NCBI GenBank assembly: GCA_964586775.1
Contig: CAZPJD010000221.1
Span: 1-46,102 of the forward strand
DNA: 46,102 nucleotides
DNA from: JADLEX01 sp964586775
GTDB lineage: Bacteria; Lernaellota; Lernaellaia; JACKCT01
Reading direction: 5' to 3'
Shown here: piece after piece, positions 33,077-41,314 of the stretch
Position numbering within the stretch: position 1 is the stretch's first letter
How the letters are laid out: every line of letters begins with the position of its first letter
Notes under the pieces: model-generated
Databases searched by the model: none
The model's input: the letters and a program-made list of their open reading frames with translations, nothing else
What the model was told of the DNA's origin: nothing
Position numbers and translations under genes: made by a program

Positions 33077-33696
33077 GCGACATCCTCTGCCTGTTCGCGA
33101 AAGCTCCGCGCCGGGGAACGGTGAAGACGCGGCTCGCCGCCGCGATCGGCGACGACGCCGCCCTCGCCCTCCACCGATTTTTGGGCGAGCGCGTCGCGAC
33201 CGAACTGGGCCGCGTTCCGAACGCGATCGTTCGCGTGATGTATACGCCGCCGGGCGATGAAGCGCTCGCTCGCGAGTGGCTTGGCGACGGTCTCGATTAC
33301 GCACCGCAGAGAGGCGACGACCTGGGCGCGCGCATGGCGAACGCGCTCGTCGATGCGTTCGCGGCCGGCGCGCGGCGCGTGGCATTGGTGGGATGCGACG
33401 CCCCCGCGCTGACGGCCCAGCACGTCGAGCGGCTCTTGAACGAACTCGCCGGGTGCGACATGGTCTTCATTCCCGCCGACGACGGGGGGTACGTCGCCGC
33501 CGCGTTTGCGAAACCGCTGACGGGGTTTTTAGACGGCCTGCGTTACGGTCACGCGGACGTCATGGCCGAAACGTTGCGGCTCGCCGAGGCGCGCGGATTG
33601 CGCGTGCGCGTACTCGAAACGCAGTCCGATCTGGACACCGTGGACGACCTAAAGAAGTTTCCGGAGATCGCAGGATGGATCGCCTCAAAAAGCTGA
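33073..33696 (+). CDS. DUF2064/TIGR04282-like nucleotidyltransferase-fold protein
   Basis: 207 aa from ATG 33073. LCLFAKAPRRGTVKTRLA is the nucleotide-binding start of the CofC/MobA-like fold; GCDAPALTAQHV carries the metal-binding Asp and PADDGGYVAAAF is family-typical. TIGR04282 members pair with TIGR04283 proteins, as here, and are sometimes called arsenosugar glycosyltransferases; the true reaction is unknown. Its 3' end overlaps the selenoprotein gene by 22 nt. Confidence 0.87.
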   Translation: MSDILCLFAKAPRRGTVKTRLAAAIGDDAALALHRFLGERVATELGRVPNAIVRVMYTPPGDEALAREWLGDGLDYAPQRGDDLGARMANALVDAFAAGARRVALVGCDAPALTAQHVERLLNELAGCDMVFIPADDGGYVAAAFAKPLTGFLDGLRYGHADVMAETLRLAEARGLRVRVLETQSDLDTVDDLKKFPEIAGWIASKS

Positions 33697-34484
33697 AAGA
33701 CGCCGCCGGTCGCTGGGCCTTCGCCAACGTGCCCGGCCTGCGCGAGAATTGGGAGGCCCGCTTCGAGGCGGTCTGCTCGGGCGAAACGCCGTGGACGCCG
33801 CTGCGCAAACCGCTCGCCGAGTGCCGCGTCGCGCTCGTCACCACCGCGGGCGTGCATCGCGCCGGTGATCGCCCGTTCGACATGAGCCGCGTCGACGGCG
33901 ACGCGTCGTATCGCGTCATCGACGTCAACGGCGACGTCCTCACCATCACGCACGACTACTACGACCACCGCGACGCGGATCGCGACATCAACATCGTGCT
34001 GCCCATCGACCGCCTGCGCGAGGCCGCGCGGCTCGGCGTGATCGGCGCGTTGCACGAACGCGCGTGGTCGTTCATGGGGCACATCCAAGGCCCCGAACTC
34101 GCGACGCTGCTCGATCGCACCGCGCCCGAGGTCGCGGCCGCGATGGTGGCCGACGGCGTGGAGGTCGCGTTCCTCACCCCCGCTTGAGGGATCTGCAATC
34201 AGTCGGTCGGACTGATTCAACGCGCGATCGAGGAGAAGGGAATTTCCACCGTGTCGATTTCGCTGTCGCGCGCGCTCACGGACAAGGTGAAACCGCCGCG
34301 CGCGGCGTGCGTGCGCTGGCCGTTCGGCCATCCACTCGGCGAGCCGGGGAACGTGGCGCAACAGCGCCACGTGATTCAGGACGCGTTCGATCTGCTCACG
34401 CGGGCGCAGGAGCCGACGATCATGGACTTGCCGTATCGCTGGCGCCGCGAGACCTGGGTCGATCCGTGGGAGCCGCCCACGTGA
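33675..34484 (+). CDS. GrdB/PrdB-like reductase selenoprotein (in-frame TGA = Sec171)
   Basis: 269 aa when TGA at 34185-34187 is read as selenocysteine. Start ATG 33675 (CAGGATGG context). The N-terminal part has RVALVTTAGVHRAGDRPFD and ITHDYYDHRDADRDINIVLP, as in the glycine/betaine/sarcosine/D-proline reductase selenoprotein B family. Family members continue with a CxxC motif after ...LTPG; here the sequence is LTPA-U-GIC-NQSVGLIQRAIE, so Sec171 and C174 form UxxC. The downstream frame (RPPRA-type segment, FGHPLGEPG) is conserved and open to TGA 34482-34484. A SECIS-like hairpin follows the TGA. A frameshift or nonsense explanation is less likely because the frame is retained and TIGR02757 starts with a GTGA overlap on the distal stop. 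Conventional callers would truncate at 34187. Confidence 0.9.
34197..34217 (+). promoter_or_regulatory. SECIS-like hairpin for selenocysteine insertion
   Basis: Perfect 8-bp stem (34197-34204 with 34210-34217) and loop GGTCG (34205-34209), starting 9 nt after the TGA; the loop opens 17 nt after it. Known bacterial SECIS elements (fdhF) have a GGUC apical loop at 18 nt after UGA. Unlike fdhF, no bulged U is visible in the stem. Confidence 0.82.
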
Positions 34485-35263
34485 AGCGCCGCGACGTTCA
34501 GCCGTTTCTCGACGATTTGGTCGCGCGATTCCACCGCACCGAACATCGCCACCTCGATCCCGTCGATCTCGTTCACAACTTCTCGCGACGAGCCGATATC
34601 GAGATCGCCGCGTTCATCGCGTCGGCCCTCGCGTATGGCCGCGCCGCGCAGGTGCGTGCGTCGGTCTCGCGCGTCTTTGACGCGCTCGGCCCCGATTTGC
34701 ACGGTGCGCTCGTCGAATTCGATCCCGCCCGAAGCCCCCTGCCCGCGAATTTCGTCCACCGCTTCACGGCACGCGACGACATGACCGAATTTCTGACGCG
34801 AACCGCGCGCCTCGTGCGCGAATTCGGCGGCCTCGAAGCGGCGTTTCGCGACGGTGATCGCGCCGATGAGCCCATCGACGCGGCCATGACGCGATTCGTC
34901 GCCCGATTTCGCGAGGGCGAGGCCGTTCGCCCCAACGTGCGTTACCTGCTGCCCGATCCCGCGGACGGCAGCGCGTGCAAACGCTTCTCGCTCTTTTTGC
35001 GCTGGATGGTTCGCGACGCCGACGGCATCGACTTCGGCCTGTGGCGCGGCGTGGGCGCGTCGCGCCTCGTGATGCCCCTCGACACGCACGTCGCGCGGAT
35101 CTCGCGGCGGCTCGGACTGCTTCGCCGTGCGAGCGACGACCGACTCGCCGCGATCGAGGTCACCGACGCGCTGCGCCGCTTCGCGCCGAACGACCCGCTG
35201 CGTTACGACTTCGCGATCACGCACATCGGCATTTCGGGCCTGTGGAAAGAGCTGGTTCGATGA
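34481..35263 (+). CDS. TIGR02757/DUF2400 family protein
   Basis: 260 aa from GTG 34481, whose GTGA overlaps the selenoprotein stop. Family features: DPVDLVHNFSRRADIEIAAFIASALAYGRAAQV near the N-terminus, and CKRFSLFLRWMVR...DFGLW and LVMPLDTHVARISRRLGL. The latter resembles the helical part of HhH-GPD proteins; the biochemical role of the family is unknown to me. Complete length. The rho terminator T-run overlaps its stop region on the other strand. Confidence 0.92.
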   Translation: MKRRDVQPFLDDLVARFHRTEHRHLDPVDLVHNFSRRADIEIAAFIASALAYGRAAQVRASVSRVFDALGPDLHGALVEFDPARSPLPANFVHRFTARDDMTEFLTRTARLVREFGGLEAAFRDGDRADEPIDAAMTRFVARFREGEAVRPNVRYLLPDPADGSACKRFSLFLRWMVRDADGIDFGLWRGVGASRLVMPLDTHVARISRRLGLLRRASDDRLAAIEVTDALRRFAPNDPLRYDFAITHIGISGLWKELVR

Positions 35264-35292
35264 AAAATCGGCCGGGCGCGCGCCCGGCCGAT
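35264..35292 (-). terminator. Rho-independent terminator of rho
   Basis: Perfect 11-bp GC-rich stem (35292-35282 with 35277-35267), GCGC loop, then five T on the minus strand, 23 nt beyond the rho stop. On the plus strand it follows TIGR02757 directly but lacks a downstream T-run there. Confidence 0.9.
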
Positions 35293-35314
35293 TCGCGATG
35301 CGTCGATTCGCGTC

Positions 35315-36715
35315 CTACTGATTCATCGAATTCAGGAAATCCGAATTGCTCTTGGTGCCCGTGATCTTGGCGAGCAGGAACTCCATCGAGTCGATGGGGT
35401 TGAGCGGCGAGAGCACGCGGCGCAGCACCCACACGCGCTGGAGGATGTCGTTGTCGAGCAGCAGCTCTTCCTTGCGGGTGCCGGAGCGGTTGATGTCGAT
35501 CGCGGGGTAGATGCGCCGGTCGGCGAGCTTGCGATCGAGATGGATTTCCATGTTGCCGGTGCCTTTGAACTCCTCGTAGATGACCTCGTCCATGCGGCTG
35601 CCGGTTTCGATGAGCGCGGTGGCGACGATCGTGAGCGACCCGCCTTCTTCCACGTTTCGCGCCGCGCCGAAGAAGCGCTTGGGCTTGTGCAGCGCGTTGG
35701 AGTCGACGCCGCCCGACAGGATCTTGCCCGAGTGCGGCACCACGGTGTTGTACGCGCGGGCGAGGCGCGTGATGGAATCGAGCAGGATCACCACGTCTTT
35801 CTTGTGCTCGACGAGGCGCTTGGCCTTTTCGATGACCATCTCGGCGACCTGCACGTGGCGCGTGGCGGGCTCGTCAAAGGTCGAGCTGATGACCTCGCCC
35901 TTGACCGACCGGCTCATGTCGGTGACCTCTTCGGGCCGCTCGTCGATGAGCAGGACGATCAGATAGACCTCTTTGTGGTTCTTGGTGATCGCGTTGGCGA
36001 TCGCCTGCAGCAACATCGTTTTGCCGGCCTTGGGCGGGCTCACGATCAGCGCGCGCTGGCCCTTGCCGATGGGGCTGAGCAGGTCCATGACGCGCGTCGA
36101 AAAGTTCTCGGGATCGGACTCGAGCTTGATCCGCTCGTCGGGATATAGCGGCGTGAGGTTGTCGAACAGGATCTTGTCCTGCGAGACCTCGGGATTCTCG
36201 TGGTTGACCGTCTCGACCTTGAGCAGCGCGAAGTACCGCTCGCTCTCCTTCGGCGGACGCACCTGGCCCGAGATGGTGTCGCCGGTGCGCAGGTTGAAAC
36301 GGCGGATCTGGCTGGGCGAGACGTAGATGTCGTCGGGACCCGGCAGGTAGTTGTAGTCGGGAGCGCGCAGGAATCCGAACCCGTCGGGCAGGATTTCGAG
36401 GACGCCTTCGCCGAAGATCGCGCCCTGGCGCTCGGCGTGCTCCTGCAAAATCGCGTAAATCAGGTCCTGCTTTCGCAGGCCGGTCGCGTTCTCGACTTCG
36501 AGATCCTTGGCCAAGCGCAGCAGCTCGGCGATCTTTTTCTCTTTCAGCTCCTGGATGTTGAGCGTGATGCGACCGCGATCGTCTTTGCGTTCCTTCTTGC
36601 GTCGCGGCTCGGGCTCGTAGTCGTCGACGACGGGCGGTCTCGGCGCGGGTTCGGGGGGCGCGACATCCTGAGGTTGCTGGTCGTGATCGTCGGACTGCGA
36701 CTTCGAGGCGGTCAT
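35315..36715 (-). CDS. rho: Transcription termination factor Rho
   Basis: Hexameric RNA-dependent ATPase that ends untranslated transcription. 466 aa: an N-terminal polar extension (about 1-50, Pro/Asp/Lys-rich), Rho N-terminal helical domain (ITLNIQELKEKKIAELLRLAKDLEV), cold-shock RNA-binding domain (EGVLEILPDGFGFLRAPDYNYLPGPDDIYVS), then the ATPase: Walker A SPPKAGKTML, Walker B VVILLDSITRLARAYN and Q-loop SGGVDSNALHKPKRFFGAARNVEEGGSLTI. The ends and motifs match standard Rho. Own promoter and long leader (below). Confidence 0.99.
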   Translation of the reverse strand: MTASKSQSDDHDQQPQDVAPPEPAPRPPVVDDYEPEPRRKKERKDDRGRITLNIQELKEKKIAELLRLAKDLEVENATGLRKQDLIYAILQEHAERQGAIFGEGVLEILPDGFGFLRAPDYNYLPGPDDIYVSPSQIRRFNLRTGDTISGQVRPPKESERYFALLKVETVNHENPEVSQDKILFDNLTPLYPDERIKLESDPENFSTRVMDLLSPIGKGQRALIVSPPKAGKTMLLQAIANAITKNHKEVYLIVLLIDERPEEVTDMSRSVKGEVISSTFDEPATRHVQVAEMVIEKAKRLVEHKKDVVILLDSITRLARAYNTVVPHSGKILSGGVDSNALHKPKRFFGAARNVEEGGSLTIVATALIETGSRMDEVIYEEFKGTGNMEIHLDRKLADRRIYPAIDINRSGTRKEELLLDNDILQRVWVLRRVLSPLNPIDSMEFLLAKITGTKSNSDFLNSMNQ

Positions 36716-37051
36716 TTCGGGTCTCCCATGACGGAATCGATCAGGTGGGAAGGGCGGCGGCTCGGAATGAATCCGCGCGCGGTGGGGACGTTGGTTGCGG
36801 CTTGCGCCGTCATTTCAAACTCGCGCCGGGCGGCGCTTTTCGCGCCGTCTCGGGCTTGGGTTGGAGCCATGAAGTATCGACCATGGACCAAGGATTTTGG
36901 ACGGGAACAATCTACCCGATCTCACCGTGTGGAGTTTTTCACGGGAACAGCCGTCACGAAAAAAGCCGCCAAACGGCCTGAGGGCACGATGCAAAACACA
37001 ACACGTTGACAACGCAGGATTCGTCGGTTCCACGACTGCTCGGATGTGCGC
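36716..37051 (-). promoter_or_regulatory. Long rho leader with terminator-like hairpin
   Basis: About 330 nt between the predicted start (about 37045) and the rho ATG, with no convincing gene. At 36980-36959 (minus strand) a 6-bp stem with one G-U pair and a TTTGG loop is followed by a run of T, resembling an attenuator about 65 nt into the leader. Rho is autoregulated through leader termination in E. coli; the same is inferred here. Confidence 0.5.
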
Positions 37052-37080
37052 AATCTAGACTTCGCATTTTCGCCAGTCAA
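37052..37080 (-). promoter_or_regulatory. Sigma70 promoter of rho
   Basis: Minus strand TTGACT (37080-37075, 5/6), 17-nt spacer, TAGATT (37057-37052, 4/6). It starts 12 nt after the pgeF stop; no terminator is seen between, so some rho mRNA may also come from read-through. Confidence 0.7.
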
Positions 37081-37091
37081 GTCCTTTTTGT

Positions 37092-37856
37092 TCATGAAAC
37101 CGCGATCCACGTCGCCGAGAGTTGACGCCCGGTGACGCCCCGGTCACGCCGATGGCTGAAGAACACGCCCGGCTCGCACGCGGTGCATCGGCGAACCGAG
37201 GCGACTCTCGAAGAGTCGATCCCTGCGAGCACGAGTTGCCGAAATGCGACGAGCGCCAGGTCGATCACCTCGCGCTCACCCGCCGTCGCGACCGCATCCT
37301 CGGCTCCCGTGACGTCGGCGCGGAAGCGATCCGCGAGATCGCGCGACACCTCGAAATGGCACGGCCCGATGCCCGGACCGACCGAAGCGATCAGATCCGT
37401 GGGAGAGATTCCGAGCCGGCCCAACTCGCGGATCGTCGCGCCGATGATGTCGCCGGCGATCCCGCGCCACCCCGCGTGCACGGCGGCGGTGACGCGACCG
37501 CGCACGTCGCCGATCAGAATCGGCACGCAGTCCGCCGTGAGCACTCCGACCGCGACGCCGGAGCGCGTGACGATCGCCGCATCCGCGGGGCCGTCGCGCC
37601 GGACGCCATCGGCAAGGTCGTCGCCGACGATCGACACGTCGCAGCCGTGGACCTGATCGGGCAGATAGAGCGCGCAAACGCCCATCGCCGCCAGCACCGC
37701 ACGCTCATTGCGTTGCACCGCGTCGGGATCGTCGTCGCAGCGCACGCCGAGGTTCAGCGAATCGCACGGCGCGACGCTCGACCCGCCGAGTCGCCCGAAG
37801 AACGCACCGCGAATGGGGAGCGCCGCATCCGCGAACGCATCGATCCGCCAGGTCAC
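37092..37856 (-). CDS. pgeF: PgeF/YfiH-type purine nucleoside phosphorylase (former laccase domain protein)
   Basis: 254 aa from GTG 37856 (GTGA overlap with rluD). Motifs: CDSLNLGVRCDDDPDAV, DQVHGCDV, TADCVPILI, AAVHAGWRGIAGDII and GPGIGPCHFEV, giving the H/C/H zinc ligands (VHG, DC, CHF). YfiH-family enzymes act on purine nucleosides and in E. coli cure mis-incorporated Ser in peptidoglycan; earlier laccase annotations are less supported. Often next to rluD, as here. Confidence 0.94.
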   Translation of the reverse strand: MTWRIDAFADAALPIRGAFFGRLGGSSVAPCDSLNLGVRCDDDPDAVQRNERAVLAAMGVCALYLPDQVHGCDVSIVGDDLADGVRRDGPADAAIVTRSGVAVGVLTADCVPILIGDVRGRVTAAVHAGWRGIAGDIIGATIRELGRLGISPTDLIASVGPGIGPCHFEVSRDLADRFRADVTGAEDAVATAGEREVIDLALVAFRQLVLAGIDSSRVASVRRCTACEPGVFFSHRRDRGVTGRQLSATWIAVS

Positions 37857-38809
37857 GGAGCCCACCCGATCGAGTCGAGAATGCGCATCATGTCCGATGG
37901 AATCGCCGCTTCCAGTTTCACGCGACGGCCGTCGCGCGGGTGATCGAACTCGATTTTCCACGCGTGCAGCGCGGGGCGACGAAGCGCGAGCGCCTCGGTC
38001 GCGAGCGGCTCGTCGAGGCGCGTTCGGGCGGCGCGCCCGCCGTAAACCGCGTCGCCGAGGATCGGGCAGCCGAGCGATTGCAGGTGCACGCGGATCTGGT
38101 GCGTGCGCCCGGTCAGGAGACCGCACTGGATCACCGCGAGGCCGCCCGCGAAGGCGAGTGTTTCATACGTCGTTCTCGCGTCACGCGCGCGCGGCACATC
38201 GACGGCCATACGCTTGCGATCGACGGTGTGGCGCCCGATGGGGCGATCCACGGTCCCCGCGCGCGGGCTGGGCGCGCCGATCGTGACAGCGAGATAGGTC
38301 TTTTTCATCGTTCGCGACGCGAACTGGCGCGTGAGCGCCTCGTGGGCCGCGTCGTTCTTGGCGCAGACGATCACGCCGCTCGTGCCCTTATCGAGCCGGT
38401 GTACGATGCCGGGGCGCATCACGCCGCCGATGCCCGACAGGTCGCGGCTGTGCGCGAGCAGCGCGTTCACCAGCGTGCCGTCGGGGTTGCCCGCGGCGGG
38501 ATGCACGACGAGGCCGGGCGGCTTGTTGACCGCGACGATGTCGGCGTCTTCGAAAACGATGTCGAGGGGAATCGCCTGCGCGAGGGCATGCGCGGGCTCG
38601 GGATCGGGAATCACCACCTCGATCAATTCGTCGCCGCGCACACGGTACGACGGCTTCGCCGCGCGTCCGTCGACGGTCACGCCGCTCGCGTCGACAATCG
38701 ATGCGGCACGCGAACGGCTGAGCGCGAGTACGCGGTGCGACAAGACGACATCGAGGCGCTGCCCCGTATCCTCGTGCCCCGCCTGAAAGGTGATCCGCCG
38801 TTCGGCCAT
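37853..38809 (-). CDS. rluD: 23S rRNA pseudouridine synthase RluD family
   Basis: 318 aa. N-terminal S4 RNA-binding domain (ITFQAGHEDTGQRLDVVLSHRVLALSRSRAASIVDASGVTV), then the catalytic domain with VHRLDKGTSGV (catalytic Asp) and TGRTHQIRVHLQSLGCPILGD, plus NKPPGLVVHPAAG. In E. coli RluD modifies helix 69 of 23S rRNA; RluC-like specificity cannot be ruled out. Starts 4 nt after the aminopeptidase stop. Confidence 0.96.
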   Translation of the reverse strand: MAERRITFQAGHEDTGQRLDVVLSHRVLALSRSRAASIVDASGVTVDGRAAKPSYRVRGDELIEVVIPDPEPAHALAQAIPLDIVFEDADIVAVNKPPGLVVHPAAGNPDGTLVNALLAHSRDLSGIGGVMRPGIVHRLDKGTSGVIVCAKNDAAHEALTRQFASRTMKKTYLAVTIGAPSPRAGTVDRPIGRHTVDRKRMAVDVPRARDARTTYETLAFAGGLAVIQCGLLTGRTHQIRVHLQSLGCPILGDAVYGGRAARTRLDEPLATEALALRRPALHAWKIEFDHPRDGRRVKLEAAIPSDMMRILDSIGWAP

Positions 38810-38813
38810 CGCC

Positions 38814-40235
38814 TCAGACGGACTCGAACACCGCGCGATACGCGGCGTAGGCGCTGTAAAGATCGAAGACGTGAAGCAGCTCGAAGGGGCTGTGCATGCC
38901 CAGCACCGGCGGGCCCGCGTCGATCACCTCGGCGCCGTGGATCGCCATGAACTTCGCGATCGTGCCGCCGCCGCCCTCGTCCACCTTGCCCATCGACGAG
39001 TTCTGCCACGGCACATTCGCCGCCGTCAGGATCGCCCGCAGACGCGCCACGGTCTCGGCTGACGCTTCCGAGGCGGCGGTTTTGCCGCGCTGGCCGGTCG
39101 CCTTTTTGATCGTGATGCCGTGCCCCGCAAAGGCCGCGTTGCGCTTGTCGTGCACGTCCTTCCAGTCGGGGTCCATCGACGCGCCGACATCCGCCGACAC
39201 CACGAACGAATTGTGCAGCGCGCGCTCGACGGCCAGCGCGTCGGGCATCGTCCCGACGCATTCCATGATCCGCGCGACGAGGAACTTGAGGAAGTATCCC
39301 TGCGCGCCGGTGTCGCCGAACGACCCGACCTCTTCCTTGTCGAAACAGATCGCGACGCGCGTGCGCGCCGCGTCTTTCGAGTCGACGAGCGCGCGCATCG
39401 CCGAGAACGAACAGCAGCGGTCGTCGTGGCCGTAAGCGCCGATGAAGGCGCGGTCGAGGCCGACGTAGCGCGCCGGGCCCGCGGGCACGATCTCGATGTC
39501 GGCGCTGACGAAGTCTTCCTCGCGGATTCCGAACCGCTCGTGCAGCAGACGCAGAGCGCCGAGCAGAAATCGGTCTTTTTCGTCTGGCCCGCCGATCGGC
39601 AGGCCCCCGATCACGACGTTGAGCTTTTCCGCTGGTATCGCCTCGGCGAGTTTTTTTTGCGACTGCGCGTTCGCCGCGAGGTGCGGCAGCAGATCGGCGA
39701 TCGTGAAGACGGGATCGCTCGCCGCCTCGCCGATCGTGAGATCCACGCGGCGGCCGTCGGCCAGCGCCACCACACCGTGAATCGCCAGCGGGCGCGCCAC
39801 CCACTGATGCTTGCGCACGCCGCCGAAGTAGTGCGTCTTGAGCATCGCGAACTGGAGATCCTCGTAGATCGGGTTCGTCTTCAGATCGAGGCGCGGCGAG
39901 TCGTGATGCGCGGCAACGATGGTGAGCCCCTCTTCGATGGGCGCGGATCCCAGACGTGCGGCGGCGATCACGCGGTTGCGGTAGGTCACGTAGACCGCGC
40001 GCGACGGATCGCCCTCGTTCGACGCATCGGCGAACGCGCTTTTCGCCAGCGCTTCCGCGAACCAGCGCGTCGATTCGCGCTCGGTCTTCACCGCGGACGC
40101 GTAGGCGATGTAGTCGTCGGCGAACCGATACGCCTCGGCCTTGCGGGCGTCGTCGAGCACGTCGGCGGCGTGACGGCGTTCGCGCATGAGCGATTTGCGA
40201 AGGGTCTTCAGGGATTCGTCTTTTTTCTCGGTCAC
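38814..40235 (-). CDS. M18-family aminopeptidase
   Basis: 473 aa from GTG 40235, chosen for the GTGA overlap with the patatin gene. Dinuclear metal motifs: VAAHHDSPRLDLK (His-x-Asp), CFDKEEVGSFGDTGAQG (catalytic Glu and ligand Glu), and GMHSPFELLHVFDLYSAY (terminal ligand His). Matches apeB/DAP-type cytosolic enzymes that remove acidic or other N-terminal residues. No signal peptide. The upstream open frame shared with patatin is a shadow. Confidence 0.93.
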   Translation of the reverse strand: MTEKKDESLKTLRKSLMRERRHAADVLDDARKAEAYRFADDYIAYASAVKTERESTRWFAEALAKSAFADASNEGDPSRAVYVTYRNRVIAAARLGSAPIEEGLTIVAAHHDSPRLDLKTNPIYEDLQFAMLKTHYFGGVRKHQWVARPLAIHGVVALADGRRVDLTIGEAASDPVFTIADLLPHLAANAQSQKKLAEAIPAEKLNVVIGGLPIGGPDEKDRFLLGALRLLHERFGIREEDFVSADIEIVPAGPARYVGLDRAFIGAYGHDDRCCSFSAMRALVDSKDAARTRVAICFDKEEVGSFGDTGAQGYFLKFLVARIMECVGTMPDALAVERALHNSFVVSADVGASMDPDWKDVHDKRNAAFAGHGITIKKATGQRGKTAASEASAETVARLRAILTAANVPWQNSSMGKVDEGGGGTIAKFMAIHGAEVIDAGPPVLGMHSPFELLHVFDLYSAYAAYRAVFESV

Positions 40236-41239
40236 AGGTCGAGCTCCTCGGAAGAAGGCATCGCGATTTCGGGGGACGCCGGTTCGACGGGCGGCGGCGG
40301 CATCGGCGGCGGCGCGCCGTGCTCCGGCGGGATTCGGCGCGGCCTTCGCAAAAACCGCGGTCGCCGTCCGAGTCGTTTCAGATCGCGCAGGATTGTATCG
40401 ACGGCGCCCCGGGCCGCCAACCGTCCCGCCTCGATCACCTCGTCGGGTCGCGTGAAGTCCGCCCAGTGAATCTGCCCCACCTGCGGCGTGACGACCGCAT
40501 CCGCGAAACGCACCTGCAATCGCGTGAGCGTGCGCTTGGTGATCTCGTGCGTGCGAAAGTGCGTGGCCAGGGCCTTCATGGCGTCTGGTGGGACGGGCAG
40601 CTCGTGCGACACGTTCGACGCGATGACGTAGTCGAGGTCCATCTCGCGCAGCACGCCAACCGGCACCATGTTGACCACGCCGCCGTCCACGCACTCGCGT
40701 CCGCCCACGACGATCGGCGGAAACGCGCCCGGCACGGCGGACGATGCGGCGACCGCGTCGATGACCGGACCGCGATCGAGGATCACCTCTTCGCCCGTTC
40801 GCAAATCCGCCGCCACCGCGAAAAACGGGATGCGTAGCGACCGGATGTCGCGATCGTCGACAAAAAACCCGAGCAGCTCGTACAGGTCCTCGGCGTCGAG
40901 CACCGAGGGGCGCGTCACGGTCGACGCCAGCACGCGCCCGCGCGAGATGTAGCGGCCGACCGCATCGAGCACGCTCTTTTCGCCGGCCGTCTCCCGCTGA
41001 AGGCGGTGGATGCGCGCCTGTCGAAACTCCGGCGAGTGCAGAAACCGCGTCGCCTCCTCGATCATCGCCTTCGCGTCGGCTTTTTTCGCGTACATCGCGC
41101 CGACGAGCGCGCCCATGCTGGTTCCGGCGATGACGTGAACGGGGACGCCGGCAGCGCACAACGTCTCGACGACGCCCAGGTGCGCGAGCCCTCGCGCGGC
41201 GCCTCCACCGAGCGCCAAACCGATTCTCACCGGAAACAT
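40232..41239 (-). CDS. Patatin-like phospholipase (RssA type)
   Basis: 335 aa. Oxyanion hole LALGGGAARGLAHLGV, nucleophile GTSMGALVGAMYA (Ser in GxSxG) and catalytic DGGVVNMVPVGVLREM give the Ser-Asp dyad. C-terminal Pro-rich tail (from about 300) is not part of the fold. No signal peptide, so a cytosolic lipase/esterase is likely. GGTGG ribosome site. Lies 74 nt beyond the CxxC gene stop. Confidence 0.93.
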   Translation of the reverse strand: MFPVRIGLALGGGAARGLAHLGVVETLCAAGVPVHVIAGTSMGALVGAMYAKKADAKAMIEEATRFLHSPEFRQARIHRLQRETAGEKSVLDAVGRYISRGRVLASTVTRPSVLDAEDLYELLGFFVDDRDIRSLRIPFFAVAADLRTGEEVILDRGPVIDAVAASSAVPGAFPPIVVGGRECVDGGVVNMVPVGVLREMDLDYVIASNVSHELPVPPDAMKALATHFRTHEITKRTLTRLQVRFADAVVTPQVGQIHWADFTRPDEVIEAGRLAARGAVDTILRDLKRLGRRPRFLRRPRRIPPEHGAPPPMPPPPVEPASPEIAMPSSEELDL

Positions 41240-41314
41240 CGATCCACCGGCCCGGTCATGGGATATTGGCGAAACGCGACCCGACGCCTGCCCGGCGCGA
41301 GCCGCGGTCGATGG

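Noticed and set aside
34185..34251. Frameshift or nonsense mutation splitting the GrdB-like gene, with a separate small gene from 34251
   Set aside because: The frame does not change across the TGA, downstream residues match the family, and a SECIS-like hairpin and selA are present; selenocysteine explains all of it.
35267..35292. Bidirectional terminator serving TIGR02757 as well as rho
   Set aside because: Only the minus strand has a T-run; the plus side continues into GC-rich sequence.
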